Notes: a model not told the origin generated them from the sequence alone. Positions 1 to 8,458 are shown, counted from the first letter of the stretch. The stretch: DNA of 64,000 nt from Candidatus Anammoxibacter sp. (GCA_021777105.1 JAIQZQ010000011.1:28076-92075); one strand, 5' to 3'. Numbers and translations: made by a program.

Positions 1-1665
1 AAAAACGTTAAAAAGATAGAAGTAATCAGGGGGCCGGGGGCCGCTATTTATGGCGCAAATGCTTTCTTGGCTGTAATTAACATTATCACAAAAGACGTTG
101 GCGATATAGACGGCGTTGAAGTTAGTTCCGGTTTTGGGAGCTATGACACTCAGGAATACAGTGTTTTGTTTGGAAAAACACTGCGTAATATAGATGTTTC
201 AGGATTTGTTGATTTTTATAACACAAACGGCATAAGCGAATCTATTAAGGTAGACGCCACTACGGGGCAAGCGTTTTCAAATACTCCCGGCGATACTGAT
301 GATAGTAGAAATAAATATGACGCAAACATTAAAATGGCTTATAAAGACTTAAAGTTTATGGCCAAATATATGAATAAAGACACAGAGTCTTTTGTCGGTT
401 CTAATTTTGTGTTAACGGACGAAGGCGAGAATAGATATAACTACGCAATGGGGGAGATAAGTTACGAGTTTGATATTAACGAAAAACTTAAATTTAAACC
501 TCGCGCTTATTATGATCAATATGATATGGAATTCTTTGCGGAGGCTTTGCCGGACGGCTTTACAACAGAAGAAGATCTTGATAATGACGGCGATCTGGAA
601 GTTTTCCCTGACGGCATGCTAGGCAAAGGCGTTGCCACAAATAGAAGATTGGGAGGCGAGTTGCAATTTGATTATGACCTGTTTGAGAACAATTCATTAA
701 CATTTGGTTTCAATTATGAATGGGAGCGGCAGGATAATGTGCAACTTCACGCCAATTTTGATCCGTTAACCAATGCATCACTTGGTTCTATACAAAATGT
801 GTCAGAACACACTAATTGGATACGTGAAGTAAATCGGCAGATTTGGGCTATTTACTTTCAGGACAAATGGGATTTATCAGACTCACTAGGGTTGACATTA
901 GGGGTCAGGCATGATCATTATAGCGATTTTGAAGGCACTACAAATCCAAGGATTGGTCTTGTCTGGAATTTTATTAACAACGCAACGATTAAACTGCTTT
1001 ATGGGCAAGCGTTTCGCGCGCCAAGTTTTGCGGAGCTATACTCTATTAACAACCCTGTGTTGCAGGGCAACCCGAATCTTGCCCCTGAAACTATAAGGAC
1101 TTATGAGGCGGGCTTAGATTATAAGTTTAGCGCTGATTTCCACGCTAATGTAAATTATTTTTTCAATGTTATTAGAGATGAAATCAACTCCGGTAAAAGG
1201 CCGTCTCCAAACCAGCCGCATATCTTTGAGAATATTGGAGGCTCTAATATACAAGGCGTTGAATTTGAGATAAAAGCTGATTTTGGCGATAAAACATACG
1301 CATTTGCCAACTATACATATCAGGACGCCGAGTCAAAGGGCGATCCCGTGCCCGATGTGCCGAAGCATAAAGGAAACGTAGGTGTAAATTTTGAGCTTAC
1401 AAAATATCTAAACGCCAACCTCCACGCATTTATTAGCGATGATAGAGCGCGAGCTGAGAAAGATGACCGTGATGATTCGCCGGGATATGCGCTCCTAAAC
1501 CTCACATTGATCGCAAAAGAGTTCTTTAATGATATGAAGATTAAAGCGTCGCTGTTTAATTTATTAGACAAAGATTATAACGACCCCGCGCCAATTAATA
1601 CAATACCCACCGACTTGCCACGCCCCGGCAGAACGTTCTTTATTGAACTGAATTACAAGTTCTAA
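1..1665 (+). CDS. TonB-dependent outer-membrane receptor, 5'-truncated by window edge
   Basis: The open frame runs from base 1 to a TAA at 1663-1665 and gives 554 residues with no start in view. The first residues include IEVIRGPGAAIYGANAF followed by AVINIITK, the typical end of a TonB receptor plug domain. The rest is an alternating-residue beta-barrel rich in aromatic and charged strands, with a 'R.GLVWNF' and 'GQAFRAPSFAELY' barrel region and a final FIELNYKF ending in the C-terminal Phe expected for outer-membrane insertion. The family imports siderophores, cobalamin, metals or sugars using TonB/ExbBD energy. The substrate cannot be told. The signal peptide, TonB box and first part of the plug lie upstream. 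The gene converges on the ATPase gene that ends at 1766. Confidence 0.93.
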   Translation, partial: KNVKKIEVIRGPGAAIYGANAFLAVINIITKDVGDIDGVEVSSGFGSYDTQEYSVLFGKTLRNIDVSGFVDFYNTNGISESIKVDATTGQAFSNTPGDTDDSRNKYDANIKMAYKDLKFMAKYMNKDTESFVGSNFVLTDEGENRYNYAMGEISYEFDINEKLKFKPRAYYDQYDMEFFAEALPDGFTTEEDLDNDGDLEVFPDGMLGKGVATNRRLGGELQFDYDLFENNSLTFGFNYEWERQDNVQLHANFDPLTNASLGSIQNVSEHTNWIREVNRQIWAIYFQDKWDLSDSLGLTLGVRHDHYSDFEGTTNPRIGLVWNFINNATIKLLYGQAFRAPSFAELYSINNPVLQGNPNLAPETIRTYEAGLDYKFSADFHANVNYFFNVIRDEINSGKRPSPNQPHIFENIGGSNIQGVEFEIKADFGDKTYAFANYTYQDAESKGDPVPDVPKHKGNVGVNFELTKYLNANLHAFISDDRARAEKDDRDDSPGYALLNLTLIAKEFFNDMKIKASLFNLLDKDYNDPAPINTIPTDLPRPGRTFFIELNYKF

Positions 1666-1765
1666 GTTTACAGTCAAATAGCGATATTTCTTTGAAAAAA
1701 AAACGAGCCCCTGCCACCTTCTTGGTCCCAAATCCGCCTTTGCATACAAGCATTTCCTGTAATCA

Positions 1766-2977
1766 TTAATACAAAAAGCCAAATAAATAGAGTGGGATTT
1801 CATATTTTGTTGAAAACATAATGTCGTCTTTTATCAGATATGAATTATGCAAGCTTTGCTTAATTTGCTTTTTTTGTTTACTTTTGCCACCAATTTCAAA
1901 ATTATAATCTTGAACCTGAAAATCGCCAATTCTGCTATAATAAACTTTCTCTCCGGAATTCTGTAACATCTTTACGAAAAATATTTCTCTTACAGCTCCT
2001 TTTCTGTACTCAAATCCAATTTCATTTATAATTGCTTTATAAATATTGGTATTGTCTAGATAAATTTTTTCAGTTCCTTTTAATAAACCGCTTCCAGACT
2101 TGTTTTCTTTAATTAAACATGCCAATCCGGTCTCATTTAATATATTTAGGTAATTTTCAACGGTTTTGTTATCTATGCCTATATGTTTTGAGATATTGTT
2201 TCGATTCAGTTGCCCCGGAGAAACCGTTGCAAGGTATGAAAGAATTTTTCTGAAATTTATAAGATTTTCTGTTTTCAACTTATAGTGGTTAGAAATATCT
2301 TCGTAAATTGTTTTGTCGATGATATTCATTATTTTTTGATGATAATTTTCCTCATCTTCAAATAAAAAAGGATAATAACCTGAATCCAGATATTCAAGAA
2401 AATGTCCTTTTAATCTCTCAATTATTGAAATTTCATCAATTACAGTTTCAGGATTCGTTAAAATATCTTTAAAACTATAACTTTTTATAGTTAAACCTAA
2501 CCGGAATTCAAGATACTCCCGAAAAGACATTCCACCAAGTTTAAATAACTTTCCTCTTCTTGACAAATCATAGGTTCCTTTAACTAAATCCATACTGGAG
2601 CTGCCGGAAAAGACAATATTAATATTTGGATATGAATCATAAATATTTTTTAGCTCCTGTTCCCATTTAGGGTATTTATGAACCTCGTCAAAAAAATAAT
2701 TTCGAATGCCTTTTACTTCGTATAGATCATCAACAAAATCTATCAATTTTATTTGCGTGAAGTATATATTGTCCAGAGATATATAAATGGCCTCGCTTTT
2801 ATTTTCGAAATGTTTTTTGATGTATTGGAGAAGAAGCGTAGTTTTGCCTGTTCCGCGGGGCCCAACCAAACCTGTCAAACGGCTGTTTGTATTAAATGTA
2901 TTAAATAAATACCTGTGAGTCTTATAGTTTGTATTTTTTAACAGCCGCCGGTATGTTGTTATGATTTTTTCTTCCAT
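1766..2977 (-). CDS. AAA-family ATPase with C-terminal DUF4143-type region
   Basis: This 403-residue protein has a Walker A motif GPRGTGKT at about residues 39-46 and a Walker B motif YFFDE at about 94-98. A sensor-like FSGSSS and a winged-helix/DUF4143-like C-terminus ('LSYLATVSPGQLNRNNISKHIG') follow. This family is common in bacteria and archaea, often in accessory or horizontally moved DNA, and its substrate is mostly unknown. I chose the ATG at 2977 because GGAG lies 9 bases upstream. An in-frame TTG at 2992 would overlap that ribosome site. It stands alone, with no obvious partner gene. Its base composition is notably AT-rich compared with the biosynthetic genes in this window, consistent with transfer but not proof of it. 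Confidence 0.8.
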   Translation of the reverse strand: MEEKIITTYRRLLKNTNYKTHRYLFNTFNTNSRLTGLVGPRGTGKTTLLLQYIKKHFENKSEAIYISLDNIYFTQIKLIDFVDDLYEVKGIRNYFFDEVHKYPKWEQELKNIYDSYPNINIVFSGSSSMDLVKGTYDLSRRGKLFKLGGMSFREYLEFRLGLTIKSYSFKDILTNPETVIDEISIIERLKGHFLEYLDSGYYPFLFEDEENYHQKIMNIIDKTIYEDISNHYKLKTENLINFRKILSYLATVSPGQLNRNNISKHIGIDNKTVENYLNILNETGLACLIKENKSGSGLLKGTEKIYLDNTNIYKAIINEIGFEYRKGAVREIFFVKMLQNSGEKVYYSRIGDFQVQDYNFEIGGKSKQKKQIKQSLHNSYLIKDDIMFSTKYEIPLYLFGFLY

Positions 2978-3147
2978 TAGACCACACTCCAAAATATAAA
3001 CTAATTTGTTAGAGTATAATCATATTTAGGCTGTTTTTCAAACATTTTTATTATCAAAAATATGCTTTACATTGATTTTTAAACATAGGACAAAGCTAAA
3101 ATACTTAATTAACACCTAAATTTAACGATTTTAAAATCCATATAAAA

Positions 3148-3208
3148 TAGTGGCACAGGCATCCTTGCCTGTTTTTCAATTGATCACAGGCTGGATGCCT
3201 GCGCCGCT
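3148..3208. repeat. Dispersed inverted-repeat element, copy 1 (GTGGCACAGGCATCC family)
   Basis: A 60-bp unit whose two ends are near-inverse copies (GTGGCACAGGCATCC / GGATGCCTGCGCCGC), with a spacer TTTTCAATTGATCACAGG. A second copy lies at 13447-13507. It sits just 3' of the PLAT-like gene, so it may act as a terminator or REP-type element. A related stem, GGTGGCACGGACAAAC, is at 49307-49340. Confidence 0.75.
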
Positions 3209-3213
3209 AACAA

Positions 3214-3924
3214 TTAGTCTTTGAGTGATTTTAAATTCATTTTATCCGGGTTAGGAATATCAGAATTTGATATCGATTTTGCCAAAGGAGTTCGATGTAT
3301 CAATTTAGACTTTAAAGACATCACTTGAGATATCCCTAACGTCTCTTCTAAAGCAGCTAATGATTTATTAAATGAATCATGATTATTACGCAAATGATCT
3401 ATTCCCGCATTATACTCTTCCTGCTTGTTGGGAAGGGGGTGAGTAGGGCCGGCTGATTCATATTCATATATATCGTTTTTTTTAAGACATTCATTTATCC
3501 GCCAATTATTTATTACATCCACCGGCCTCCACCGGTTCTGAGTTGAATACCAACGCCATTTAACTAAACTTACGCTATCAAAATCCCATTCAGGATTATC
3601 CCCATTCCTTATAAACCTCAATCGCATTTTACTACAAAACTGGATTTCCTCCTTTTCAAGAGTATAGATATCAGAACTCCCACATTCCATATCATCCCCG
3701 GGATTATTTAAAACATACCAATCGTCTTTTGCAGGATAAATTTTGCCGTCAGGAGTTTCCAGTTGTAAATATATGAAAGCATCAGTTCCGCCACATTTGC
3801 CGTTATCCGTGCTAGTTTCAAAAACTATACGATCCGGCAAGCCTGATGGTTCAGCGCCCGGCGTTAACTTCTTGGCAACAGCATTTTTCTTCCTCTTTAA
3901 TAATAAATACGCATCATTACTCAT
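3214..3924 (-). CDS. PLAT/LH2-like domain protein, unknown role
   Basis: This 236-residue protein has no signal peptide. Residues about 32-125 follow the PLAT/LH2 beta-sandwich pattern: a leading 'T.TDNGKCGGTDAFIYLQLE', a central 'CGSSDIYTLE', and a closing 'MRLRFIRNGDNPEWDFDSVSLVKW' with the Asp-Trp pair usual before the last strands. PLAT domains bind lipids or proteins. The remaining about 110 residues are polar and unrecognised. The start is supported by AGAGGAATGAA just ahead of the ATG. A MITE (3972-4126) sits 47 bp upstream and probably lies in or near its promoter. The domain call is by pattern recognition only, and no enzymatic partner domain (such as lipoxygenase or lipase) is present. 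Confidence 0.55.
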   Translation of the reverse strand: MSNDAYLLLKRKKNAVAKKLTPGAEPSGLPDRIVFETSTDNGKCGGTDAFIYLQLETPDGKIYPAKDDWYVLNNPGDDMECGSSDIYTLEKEEIQFCSKMRLRFIRNGDNPEWDFDSVSLVKWRWYSTQNRWRPVDVINNWRINECLKKNDIYEYESAGPTHPLPNKQEEYNAGIDHLRNNHDSFNKSLAALEETLGISQVMSLKSKLIHRTPLAKSISNSDIPNPDKMNLKSLKD

Positions 3925-3971
3925 TTCATTCCTCTTTTTAAATTTAATTCACCTTAGGATGCAAATAAAAA

Positions 3972-4126
3972 GTATCTATTCAGCGTAAATTACACACCCC
4001 GTCCGCCAAGCGGCCACCCCTCTTTTTAGAGGGGATATTAAATCGTATTCAATTCCACAAAGTCCCCTCTAAAAAGAGGGGATTTAGGGGTGTGTATAAT
4101 CATGTGAAAATACGCTAAATAGTTAC
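3972..4126. mobile_element. IS66-type MITE, copy A (155 bp)
   Basis: The left end is GTATCTATTCAGCG and the right end, read inward, is GTAACTATTTAGCG. The 8 bases before it (AATAAAAA) and after it (AATAAAAC) match at 7 of 8 positions, as expected for a target-site duplication. Inside is a large imperfect palindrome built around CCCCTCTTTTTAGAGGGGA and its partner. No coding capacity. Ends beginning GTAA and 8-bp duplications are traits of the IS66 family, so this is probably a non-autonomous derivative moved in trans. Related copies are at 28620-28941 and 33265-33423. Confidence 0.82.
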
Positions 4127-4279
4127 AATAAAACTATAAATATCATGATCTTGTTTGTCAAGATTGAAATGAACAGACTTAGGAACGCGGATAAACAGAA
4201 AAAGTAAAAAGATAAGGTACTACACAAAAACAACTTGGTATAGCCGCTAAGTTCAACCTGTTTTCAGAGAAAACAACCG

Positions 4280-4309
4280 CGCGTTACAAAGCTCACGCCT
4301 TGTAACGCG
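4280..4309. repeat. Hairpin repeat, copy 1 (CGCGTTACAA ... TTGTAACGCG)
   Basis: A perfect 10-bp inverted repeat around AGCTCACGCC, preceded by CTGTTTTCAGAGAA. The same arrangement recurs at 38317-38347 (GCTCGTTACAAGGC stem, again preceded by CTGTTTTCAGAGAA). The rest of the gene-free stretch 4127-4643 shows no other structure I can support. Confidence 0.65.
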
Positions 4310-4649
4310 ATGTCCTAAGAGGCTCTGCCTCGAATTTATAAAATGTAAAATATGGGGAAGCCTTAATATACTCAATCAAAATAAATGAGCTCTATTATTG
4401 GTGAAGATCGTATTTGCCTGATTTAGCACAAAATGGGGGGCCATTTGCATTCTTTAAATTTCAATTGACGTTTATAGCATTAAAGGCTGTCTGACGTAAG
4501 CAAGCAAATTTTTCAAAGTATCCCCGTTTTCAACTAAAACGATCTTAAACCTGTCTTCACAGGAATAACCTCTTCGTTTTTTTGCCTATGCCGGCTTAAC
4601 TCTTAGATTATTACTTGAGCGTATGTGCCAATAATGGTACATTGTGATA

Positions 4650-5003
4650 ATGTCTGAACCTATAAAAGTAATCAGGGCTCGATTTTTTGTTCAGGATTCC
4701 GGGGTTTCCCCGGTTAGAGAATGGATTAAATTGCTTGATCAGAGCGAACGAAAGGCTATTGGTTCTGACATTATGTCTGTAGAATTTGGATGGCCGATTG
4801 GCATGCCGACCGTTAGGCATCTTGGAGGCGGTCTATGGGAAGTTAGAACAAATCTTAAAAATAAGATTGCAAGAGTCTTTTTTTGTATATTTAGATCAGA
4901 AATGGTTTTGCTCCACGGTATAATTAAAAAAGATCAAAAAACGCCAAAAGATGATTTAGATTTAGCAAAAAAGCGGATGAAAAAAATATGGAGGATAAAA
5001 TGA
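4650..5003 (+). CDS. HigB/Gp49-like RelE-superfamily toxin
   Basis: This 117-residue protein matches the phage Gp49/HigB2-type RelE fold. An N-terminal 'VREWIKLLDQSERKAIGSDI' helix region is followed by 'MPTVRHLGGGLWEVRTNL' and 'IARVFFCIFRSEMVLLHGIIKKDQKTP', then a 'DLDLAKKRMKKI' tail. These toxins cut mRNA in the ribosome. It overlaps the XRE-type antitoxin downstream by an ATGA stop-start, a toxin-first order typical of higBA. A GTG six bases upstream (4644) is an alternative start. Both are poorly supported by a ribosome site. The pair lies in repeat-rich DNA. Confidence 0.85.
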   Translation: MSEPIKVIRARFFVQDSGVSPVREWIKLLDQSERKAIGSDIMSVEFGWPIGMPTVRHLGGGLWEVRTNLKNKIARVFFCIFRSEMVLLHGIIKKDQKTPKDDLDLAKKRMKKIWRIK

Positions 5004-5284
5004 AAAAACACAAAAATATTGGCGGATTATTTGATGATTTTCTTGAAGAAGAAGGCATATTTCATGAAGTGGAGGCTGTAGCAATAAAGAAGTACTTTGC
5101 CGCTTTGATAGTAAAAAAAATGGAAGATGATAACATATCAAAATCAAGGATGGCTGAGTTAATGGATACCAGCAGATCGGCGGTAAATAGATTGCTTGAT
5201 CCCTATAATAATTCAATTACCCTAAAAACCATGGAATGCGCCGCAAAAGCAGTTGGCAAAAAATTAAAGCTGGAGCTTATTTAA
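5000..5284 (+). CDS. HigA-like XRE-family antitoxin
   Basis: This 94-residue protein has a helix-turn-helix at about residues 45-75 ('ISKSRMAELMDTSRSAVNRLLDP'), the XRE/Cro fold used by HigA-type antitoxins both to repress their own operon and to neutralise the toxin. I chose the ATG at 5000 because GGAGG stands 5 bases upstream and the start overlaps the toxin stop (ATGA), which implies translational coupling. An ATG at 4988 would place that ribosome site inside the coding sequence. Together with the gene at 4650 it forms a complete, apparently intact type II toxin-antitoxin module. Confidence 0.85.
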   Translation: MKKHKNIGGLFDDFLEEEGIFHEVEAVAIKKYFAALIVKKMEDDNISKSRMAELMDTSRSAVNRLLDPYNNSITLKTMECAAKAVGKKLKLELI

Positions 5285-5564
5285 GAAACATTTGTAAGTA
5301 GGCGCTAACGGCCTGGACATTTCTATACCAAATATCACTATGGAGTTAATGAGAGATTCGCCATTTAGGAGTCCAATTGTCGCAATCAAGCAAATCAGCC
5401 GGTTAGTTCAAGTCTCCCGACTTGAATCAGGAATGAAACATTAGGTGCAGATATTGAAAACAGAATATACAATTTTAGTAAATTTAAAAACTCATTAAAC
5501 TTTTTAGTTCTAAACTCTATCTTTTTCTTTAATATATTCATTGTAATTTCAATGACTGCTTTTT

Positions 5565-5621
5565 GCCAATTTTGTACAGATGGTCAATTTCAAGGTAAGC
5601 GTTTTCTGTTTTCAAGGTCTG
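5565..5621. repeat. 57-bp direct repeat, copy 1
   Basis: GCCAATTTTGTACAGATGG followed by CAATTTCAAGGTAAGCG and TTTTCTGTTTTCAAGGTCTG. A near-identical copy lies at 6064-6120. The end motif, read on the reverse strand as CAGACCTTGAAAACAGAAAA, recurs in related form near 38790, 39725, 40943 and 43716. The two copies flank the zinc-ribbon gene at 5656-5895, so that gene could be carried on a small mobile cassette. Confidence 0.7.
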
Positions 5622-5655
5622 CCCTGGAGCTTTTAATATGTGATCCCTGTTTTTC

Positions 5656-5895
5656 TCATTGCTTTTTTCGTTCACGCAATCTCCAGGTATATTTTTTTCC
5701 GCAATTTAAACAAGTCCATCCACCAATAAATATTTCGTAGAGATTTTTTGGCCTGCGCCATTTAGGAAGGATTGATGAGCAATTCGGACATACTTTATTT
5801 TTAGATACAAGGATATACCAAAGAAATAGGAATAAACCTAGTATGGGTATTGAGTTGCTTAAAATACTGCTGAACCATGAATCATGTATTGGCAT
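5656..5895 (-). CDS. Small membrane protein with zinc ribbon
   Basis: This 79-residue protein has one N-terminal membrane helix (about residues 8-30, 'SILSNSIPILGLFLFLWYIL'). A soluble tail follows with two CxxC knuckles, CPNC at about 37-40 and CLNCG at about 62-66, the spacing of a zinc ribbon. The C-terminus is basic. The topology implies an inner-membrane protein with a cytoplasmic zinc-binding tail. No family name can be given. It lies between two copies of a 57-bp repeat (5565 and 6064). It has no clear ribosome site and no operon partner. Confidence 0.6.
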   Translation of the reverse strand: MPIHDSWFSSILSNSIPILGLFLFLWYILVSKNKVCPNCSSILPKWRRPKNLYEIFIGGWTCLNCGKKYTWRLRERKKQ

Positions 5896-6063
5896 TTTAT
5901 ACTACCATCTAACGTGATTTAAAGTAATGGCATTTTTTATCGTACTCTTTAAAATATTGTTCGGTTTACTCTAAAGGTAATAGTTAAATGATCAAATTAA
6001 TTTTAATAGCCGCTTTAGACGTACCCCGGCAGGCAAACATTAGGGGCGTACCTTAAAAACAGC

Positions 6064-6120
6064 GCCAATTTTGTACAGATGGCCAAATTCAAGTTAAGCG
6101 TTTTCTGTTTTCAAGGTCTG
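6064..6120. repeat. 57-bp direct repeat, copy 2
   Basis: Second copy of the unit at 5565-5621 (GCCAATTTTGTACAGATGG ... TTTTCAAGGTCTG), differing at a handful of positions. It lies about 120 bp from the IS91-type transposase remnant at 6236-6352, so both may belong to the debris of one element. Confidence 0.7.
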
Positions 6121-6235
6121 ACCCTGATGCATCCCCTGTTTTCAACAGGCTGTCCGAGAATGTTAAATCGCTAAATATTTTTGTTGATATTAGAGGTATT
6201 ATGACTTGGAAATTGGCCGAAATTACTATTCTCGA

Positions 6236-6352
6236 TCAGTCTGTCAGGTTCTGACCCCATATATGCAATATGGCTATGATTCCTAATTCTGCTCCAAAGT
6301 GTTTTGGATCATTGCCTAACTCTCCTTTTTTGTTTTGCTGCTCAGTGTTCAT
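6236..6352 (-). pseudogene. IS91-family transposase remnant (38 codons)
   Basis: The reverse strand reads from an ATG at 6352 to TGA at 6236. It encodes a 38-residue fragment with 'NDPKHFGAELGIIAILHIWG', which matches the segment of IS91/IS801 Y2-type transposases ahead of their HHPHLHC metal site. The catalytic part is missing, so this is a relic. Its ATG overlaps the stop of the upstream PDZ gene (ATGA), so the PDZ reading frame ends on sequence supplied at the junction with the relic. No terminal inverted repeats were identified, as expected for the IS91 family. Confidence 0.6.
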
Positions 6353-7242
6353 TTAAGTATATATGATAAATTTTTAGACAACTCGGGGGTTCGTGATTCT
6401 GGGTGTATTATATATTGTTCTGCTTCAATACCAATAGCCGCTTCCGCCGGCGGTTGAACTTTAAACTTATGGAAAAGTTCCATTTTGTATTGGTCTTGTA
6501 GCATTCTCATATATTCTATAAAAACTCGCAATCTTTCATCTGATACTAGTACGTAATGTTCAATATATGGATGTTTAAGCTCAGCGTCTCTTTCAGCTTT
6601 ATCTTCCAGGCGAAACATTTCATTGTACATTTTAAACCGCGTATTAATGTCTACCGGCAATGATTCATTCTTATTATAACCGTAAATTAATTTAGCTTTT
6701 GACTTTTTTATATAACGAGGTTCGCCTGCAAACATGTATATCTCATACCACTTGCCATGATTTTCGCTAAACTTAAAAACATCGCCCTTTTTCGCCTTAG
6801 TAATTAAGAAAGAACTACTATCAGGGCTAGCAAAAACTTTGCATTTTCTGGAAGTGATCTTGACAAATTCATCTTTAGGCAACACATCATTCTTTTTTTC
6901 TGGTTGCTGTACCGCCTTTGGGCTTTCCCTTAAAGTGTAAATATCGAAAATATTATTTTTACCTGTTCTCGGTCTGCTTATTCCAAGTTTAACTGCTTTT
7001 GCGCTAATCTTTGTTGAGATTTTGATAAAATCATCAACGGTCGTGATATCATGACCGTCAATCTCTAATATCAAATCGTCTTTTTTAAGTCCAGCCTCTT
7101 TGGCGGGAAAGCTAGGCTTTATCTCGTGTACAACAACTCCGTCACTACTATCTTTTAGTGTTAATCCTGAGAAAAGAGTGCCTCCATATGAATTAAAACA
7201 GCAAAATATAACCGTGCAGATTACAACAAATATTTTTATCAT
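6349..7242 (-). CDS. Exported PDZ-SH3b protein, unknown role
   Basis: This 297-residue protein has a signal peptide (MIKIFVVICTVIFCCFNSYG). A PDZ domain at about 25-90 contains 'LKKDDLILEIDGHDITTVDDF', and a bacterial SH3-like region at about 130-185 contains 'KVFASPDSSSFLITKAKKGDVF'. A charged C-terminal part follows. The combination suggests a periplasmic protein that binds C-terminal peptides and perhaps peptidoglycan. There is no protease domain. I prefer the ATG at 7242, which begins the signal peptide directly. A TTG at 7254 is in frame. A perfect sigma70-type promoter at 7518-7546, located in a dispersed repeat, points into this gene. Its 3' end abuts an IS91 relic, so the last residues may not be native. 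Confidence 0.6.
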   Translation of the reverse strand: MIKIFVVICTVIFCCFNSYGGTLFSGLTLKDSSDGVVVHEIKPSFPAKEAGLKKDDLILEIDGHDITTVDDFIKISTKISAKAVKLGISRPRTGKNNIFDIYTLRESPKAVQQPEKKNDVLPKDEFVKITSRKCKVFASPDSSSFLITKAKKGDVFKFSENHGKWYEIYMFAGEPRYIKKSKAKLIYGYNKNESLPVDINTRFKMYNEMFRLEDKAERDAELKHPYIEHYVLVSDERLRVFIEYMRMLQDQYKMELFHKFKVQPPAEAAIGIEAEQYIIHPESRTPELSKNLSYILK

Positions 7243-7517
7243 ATTAGATGCCAATAAACGTTTCTTTTAGTTTTAATTCTAAGAGTTAAAAAATATTAAC
7301 AAATATCATAAAAGTTATAATATTTGCTGTCAGTTTCAAGTTTTTCACTCCGTTTTAATATTGTTTCATATCCTGTAAAATTAATCAAAATAGCAAATTG
7401 ATACGGTTCTGCTTAGACAACGTATAAAATTTAGTTCATCCGAGCCTTCAAATCTTAGAGCTATTTAACTTGTTCTATCAATAAATGTCTTTCTGGTCTA
7501 AAACGGGGTTGGTTTGG

Positions 7518-7546
7518 ATTGTAATTGTTTATATTTTGCATGTCAA
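7518..7546 (-). promoter_or_regulatory. Sigma70-type promoter inside dispersed repeat X, copy 1
   Basis: On the reverse strand TTGACA (7546-7541) and TACAAT (7523-7518) are separated by exactly 17 bp (spacer TGCAAAATATAAACAAT). It points to the PDZ-SH3b gene, whose start is about 275 bp downstream. The same box pair with the same spacing and near-identical spacer recurs at 36553-36581 and 38672-38700. Confidence 0.65.
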
Positions 7547-7760
7547 TTGCAAACTTGGAATGATTTTGTAGTGAAAATGCAATTTATTTAATTAAAAAAA
7601 GTATAACGACTTGTAGTGGTTGCCTGGAAGGCTTTGTGTTTTTGATGTAAAATGTTTATTGTTAATGTGTTGGATGTTATTAACAACAGTAAATGTCAGG
7701 TCATTTACCATCCCTTCTTGTGTGGTTTATGTTTTTGATTTTAAAATATATTTTTCTAAG
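7518..7760 (-). repeat. Dispersed repeat X, copy 1 (about 240 bp, carries promoter)
   Basis: On the reverse strand the unit begins ATATATTTTAAAATC, runs through a block related to CATAAACCACACAAGAAG and to TGACATTTACTGTTG, and ends in the TTGACA-17-TACAAT promoter. It matches the plus-strand copies at 36342-36581 and 38462-38700. The conserved blocks lie upstream of the promoter, which is the layout of an upstream regulatory region or of an element with an outward promoter. The rest of 7255-8056 is AT-rich and has only the hairpin repeat at 7939-7992. Confidence 0.7.
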
Positions 7761-7938
7761 AAAAGCGGAAATAGAGCCACGAAGACACTAAAAGCGCGAA
7801 GAAAAAGCTGATTTTAAGATTTATATTTTCAGAGCAAAAGAGCATAGCGCATAGAGCTTAAATCAGAGCAAAAGCGATAGAACGCGGATGAAACTGATGG
7901 CCCTGATTTACGCGGATAAATAGAGGCTAAAGCCTGAA

Positions 7939-7992
7939 ACGCGAAGCTGGGGCTTCTGGAATTTGGGGTTACAATGCTGGGGCTTTGTAACC
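7939..7992 (-). repeat. Double-hairpin repeat Y, copy 1
   Basis: On the reverse strand this reads GGTTACAAAGCCCCAGCATT, then GTAACCCCAAATTCCAGAAG, then CCCCAGCTTCGCGT. It has two adjacent stems, one with arms GGTTACAAAGC/GTAACC and one with GAAGC/GCTTC. Other copies lie at 30934-30989 and 35192-35246. It resembles REP/BIME elements in size and pairing. Confidence 0.7.
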
Positions 7993-8056
7993 AGAGGGGT
8001 GAATATATTCAAAAATTGAAAATTTTTATTAATTTTATTGTTAATCTTTAACAATC

Positions 8057-8458
8057 TCAATGCCTGGCGCTTGAATCGCCTTGAGAATATATCTCAAGTT
8101 TTGCAAAATCAATAACCGCTTTTACCCCTATAAGAAAATCTAATCCTATTATTCCATCAATATCAAAACCATAATCCATTGCGCCTATTTCTACTTCAAA
8201 ATTTGATATAACAAAGTCGCCAACCTCGGCTTTATCCAAAATCTTTGTAAATACAAACTCGGATCCTCCTACACCCAAAACTCTGTGTATAGAGTCCGCA
8301 GGTTCTAAAAATAGTCCGATATCAGAAACTTTATCAGCTTTAAAAATAGAGGCGGACGAGCCGGTATCGATAAGCACATTATCAAATGTAAGCAGTTTCC
8401 CTTTAAACGTAATTGAAGCGCATACAAATGGAAGATCAGATGCGATTCTTATATGCAT
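8057..8458 (-). CDS. Retropepsin-like aspartic protease
   Basis: This 133-residue protein has the catalytic DTGSS motif at about residues 29-33, preceded by a hydrophobic strand (LTFDNVLI). A flap-like 'VLGVGGSEF' follows, and then 'DGIIGLDFLIG' (hydrophobic-hydrophobic-Gly), the second signature of pepsin/retropepsin folds. It should act as a dimer, as single-domain retropepsin-like bacterial proteins do. The substrate is unknown. The ATG overlaps the TAA of the upstream gene (TAATG) and GGAGG precedes it, so the two genes are translationally coupled. No signal peptide or membrane helix is seen, so a cytoplasmic location is likely. Confidence 0.8.
   Translation of the reverse strand: MHIRIASDLPFVCASITFKGKLLTFDNVLIDTGSSASIFKADKVSDIGLFLEPADSIHRVLGVGGSEFVFTKILDKAEVGDFVISNFEVEIGAMDYGFDIDGIIGLDFLIGVKAVIDFAKLEIYSQGDSSARH

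Noticed and set aside
4610..4643. Promoter-like TTGAGC ... TACATT before the HigB-like gene
   Set aside because: A poor match to consensus. Not enough to list.
6350..6352. ATGAACACTGAGCAGC shared between the IS91 remnant start and the short peptide at 40070
   Set aside because: A 16-base match is about what chance allows in 64 kb, and the peptides diverge right after. Not taken as homology.
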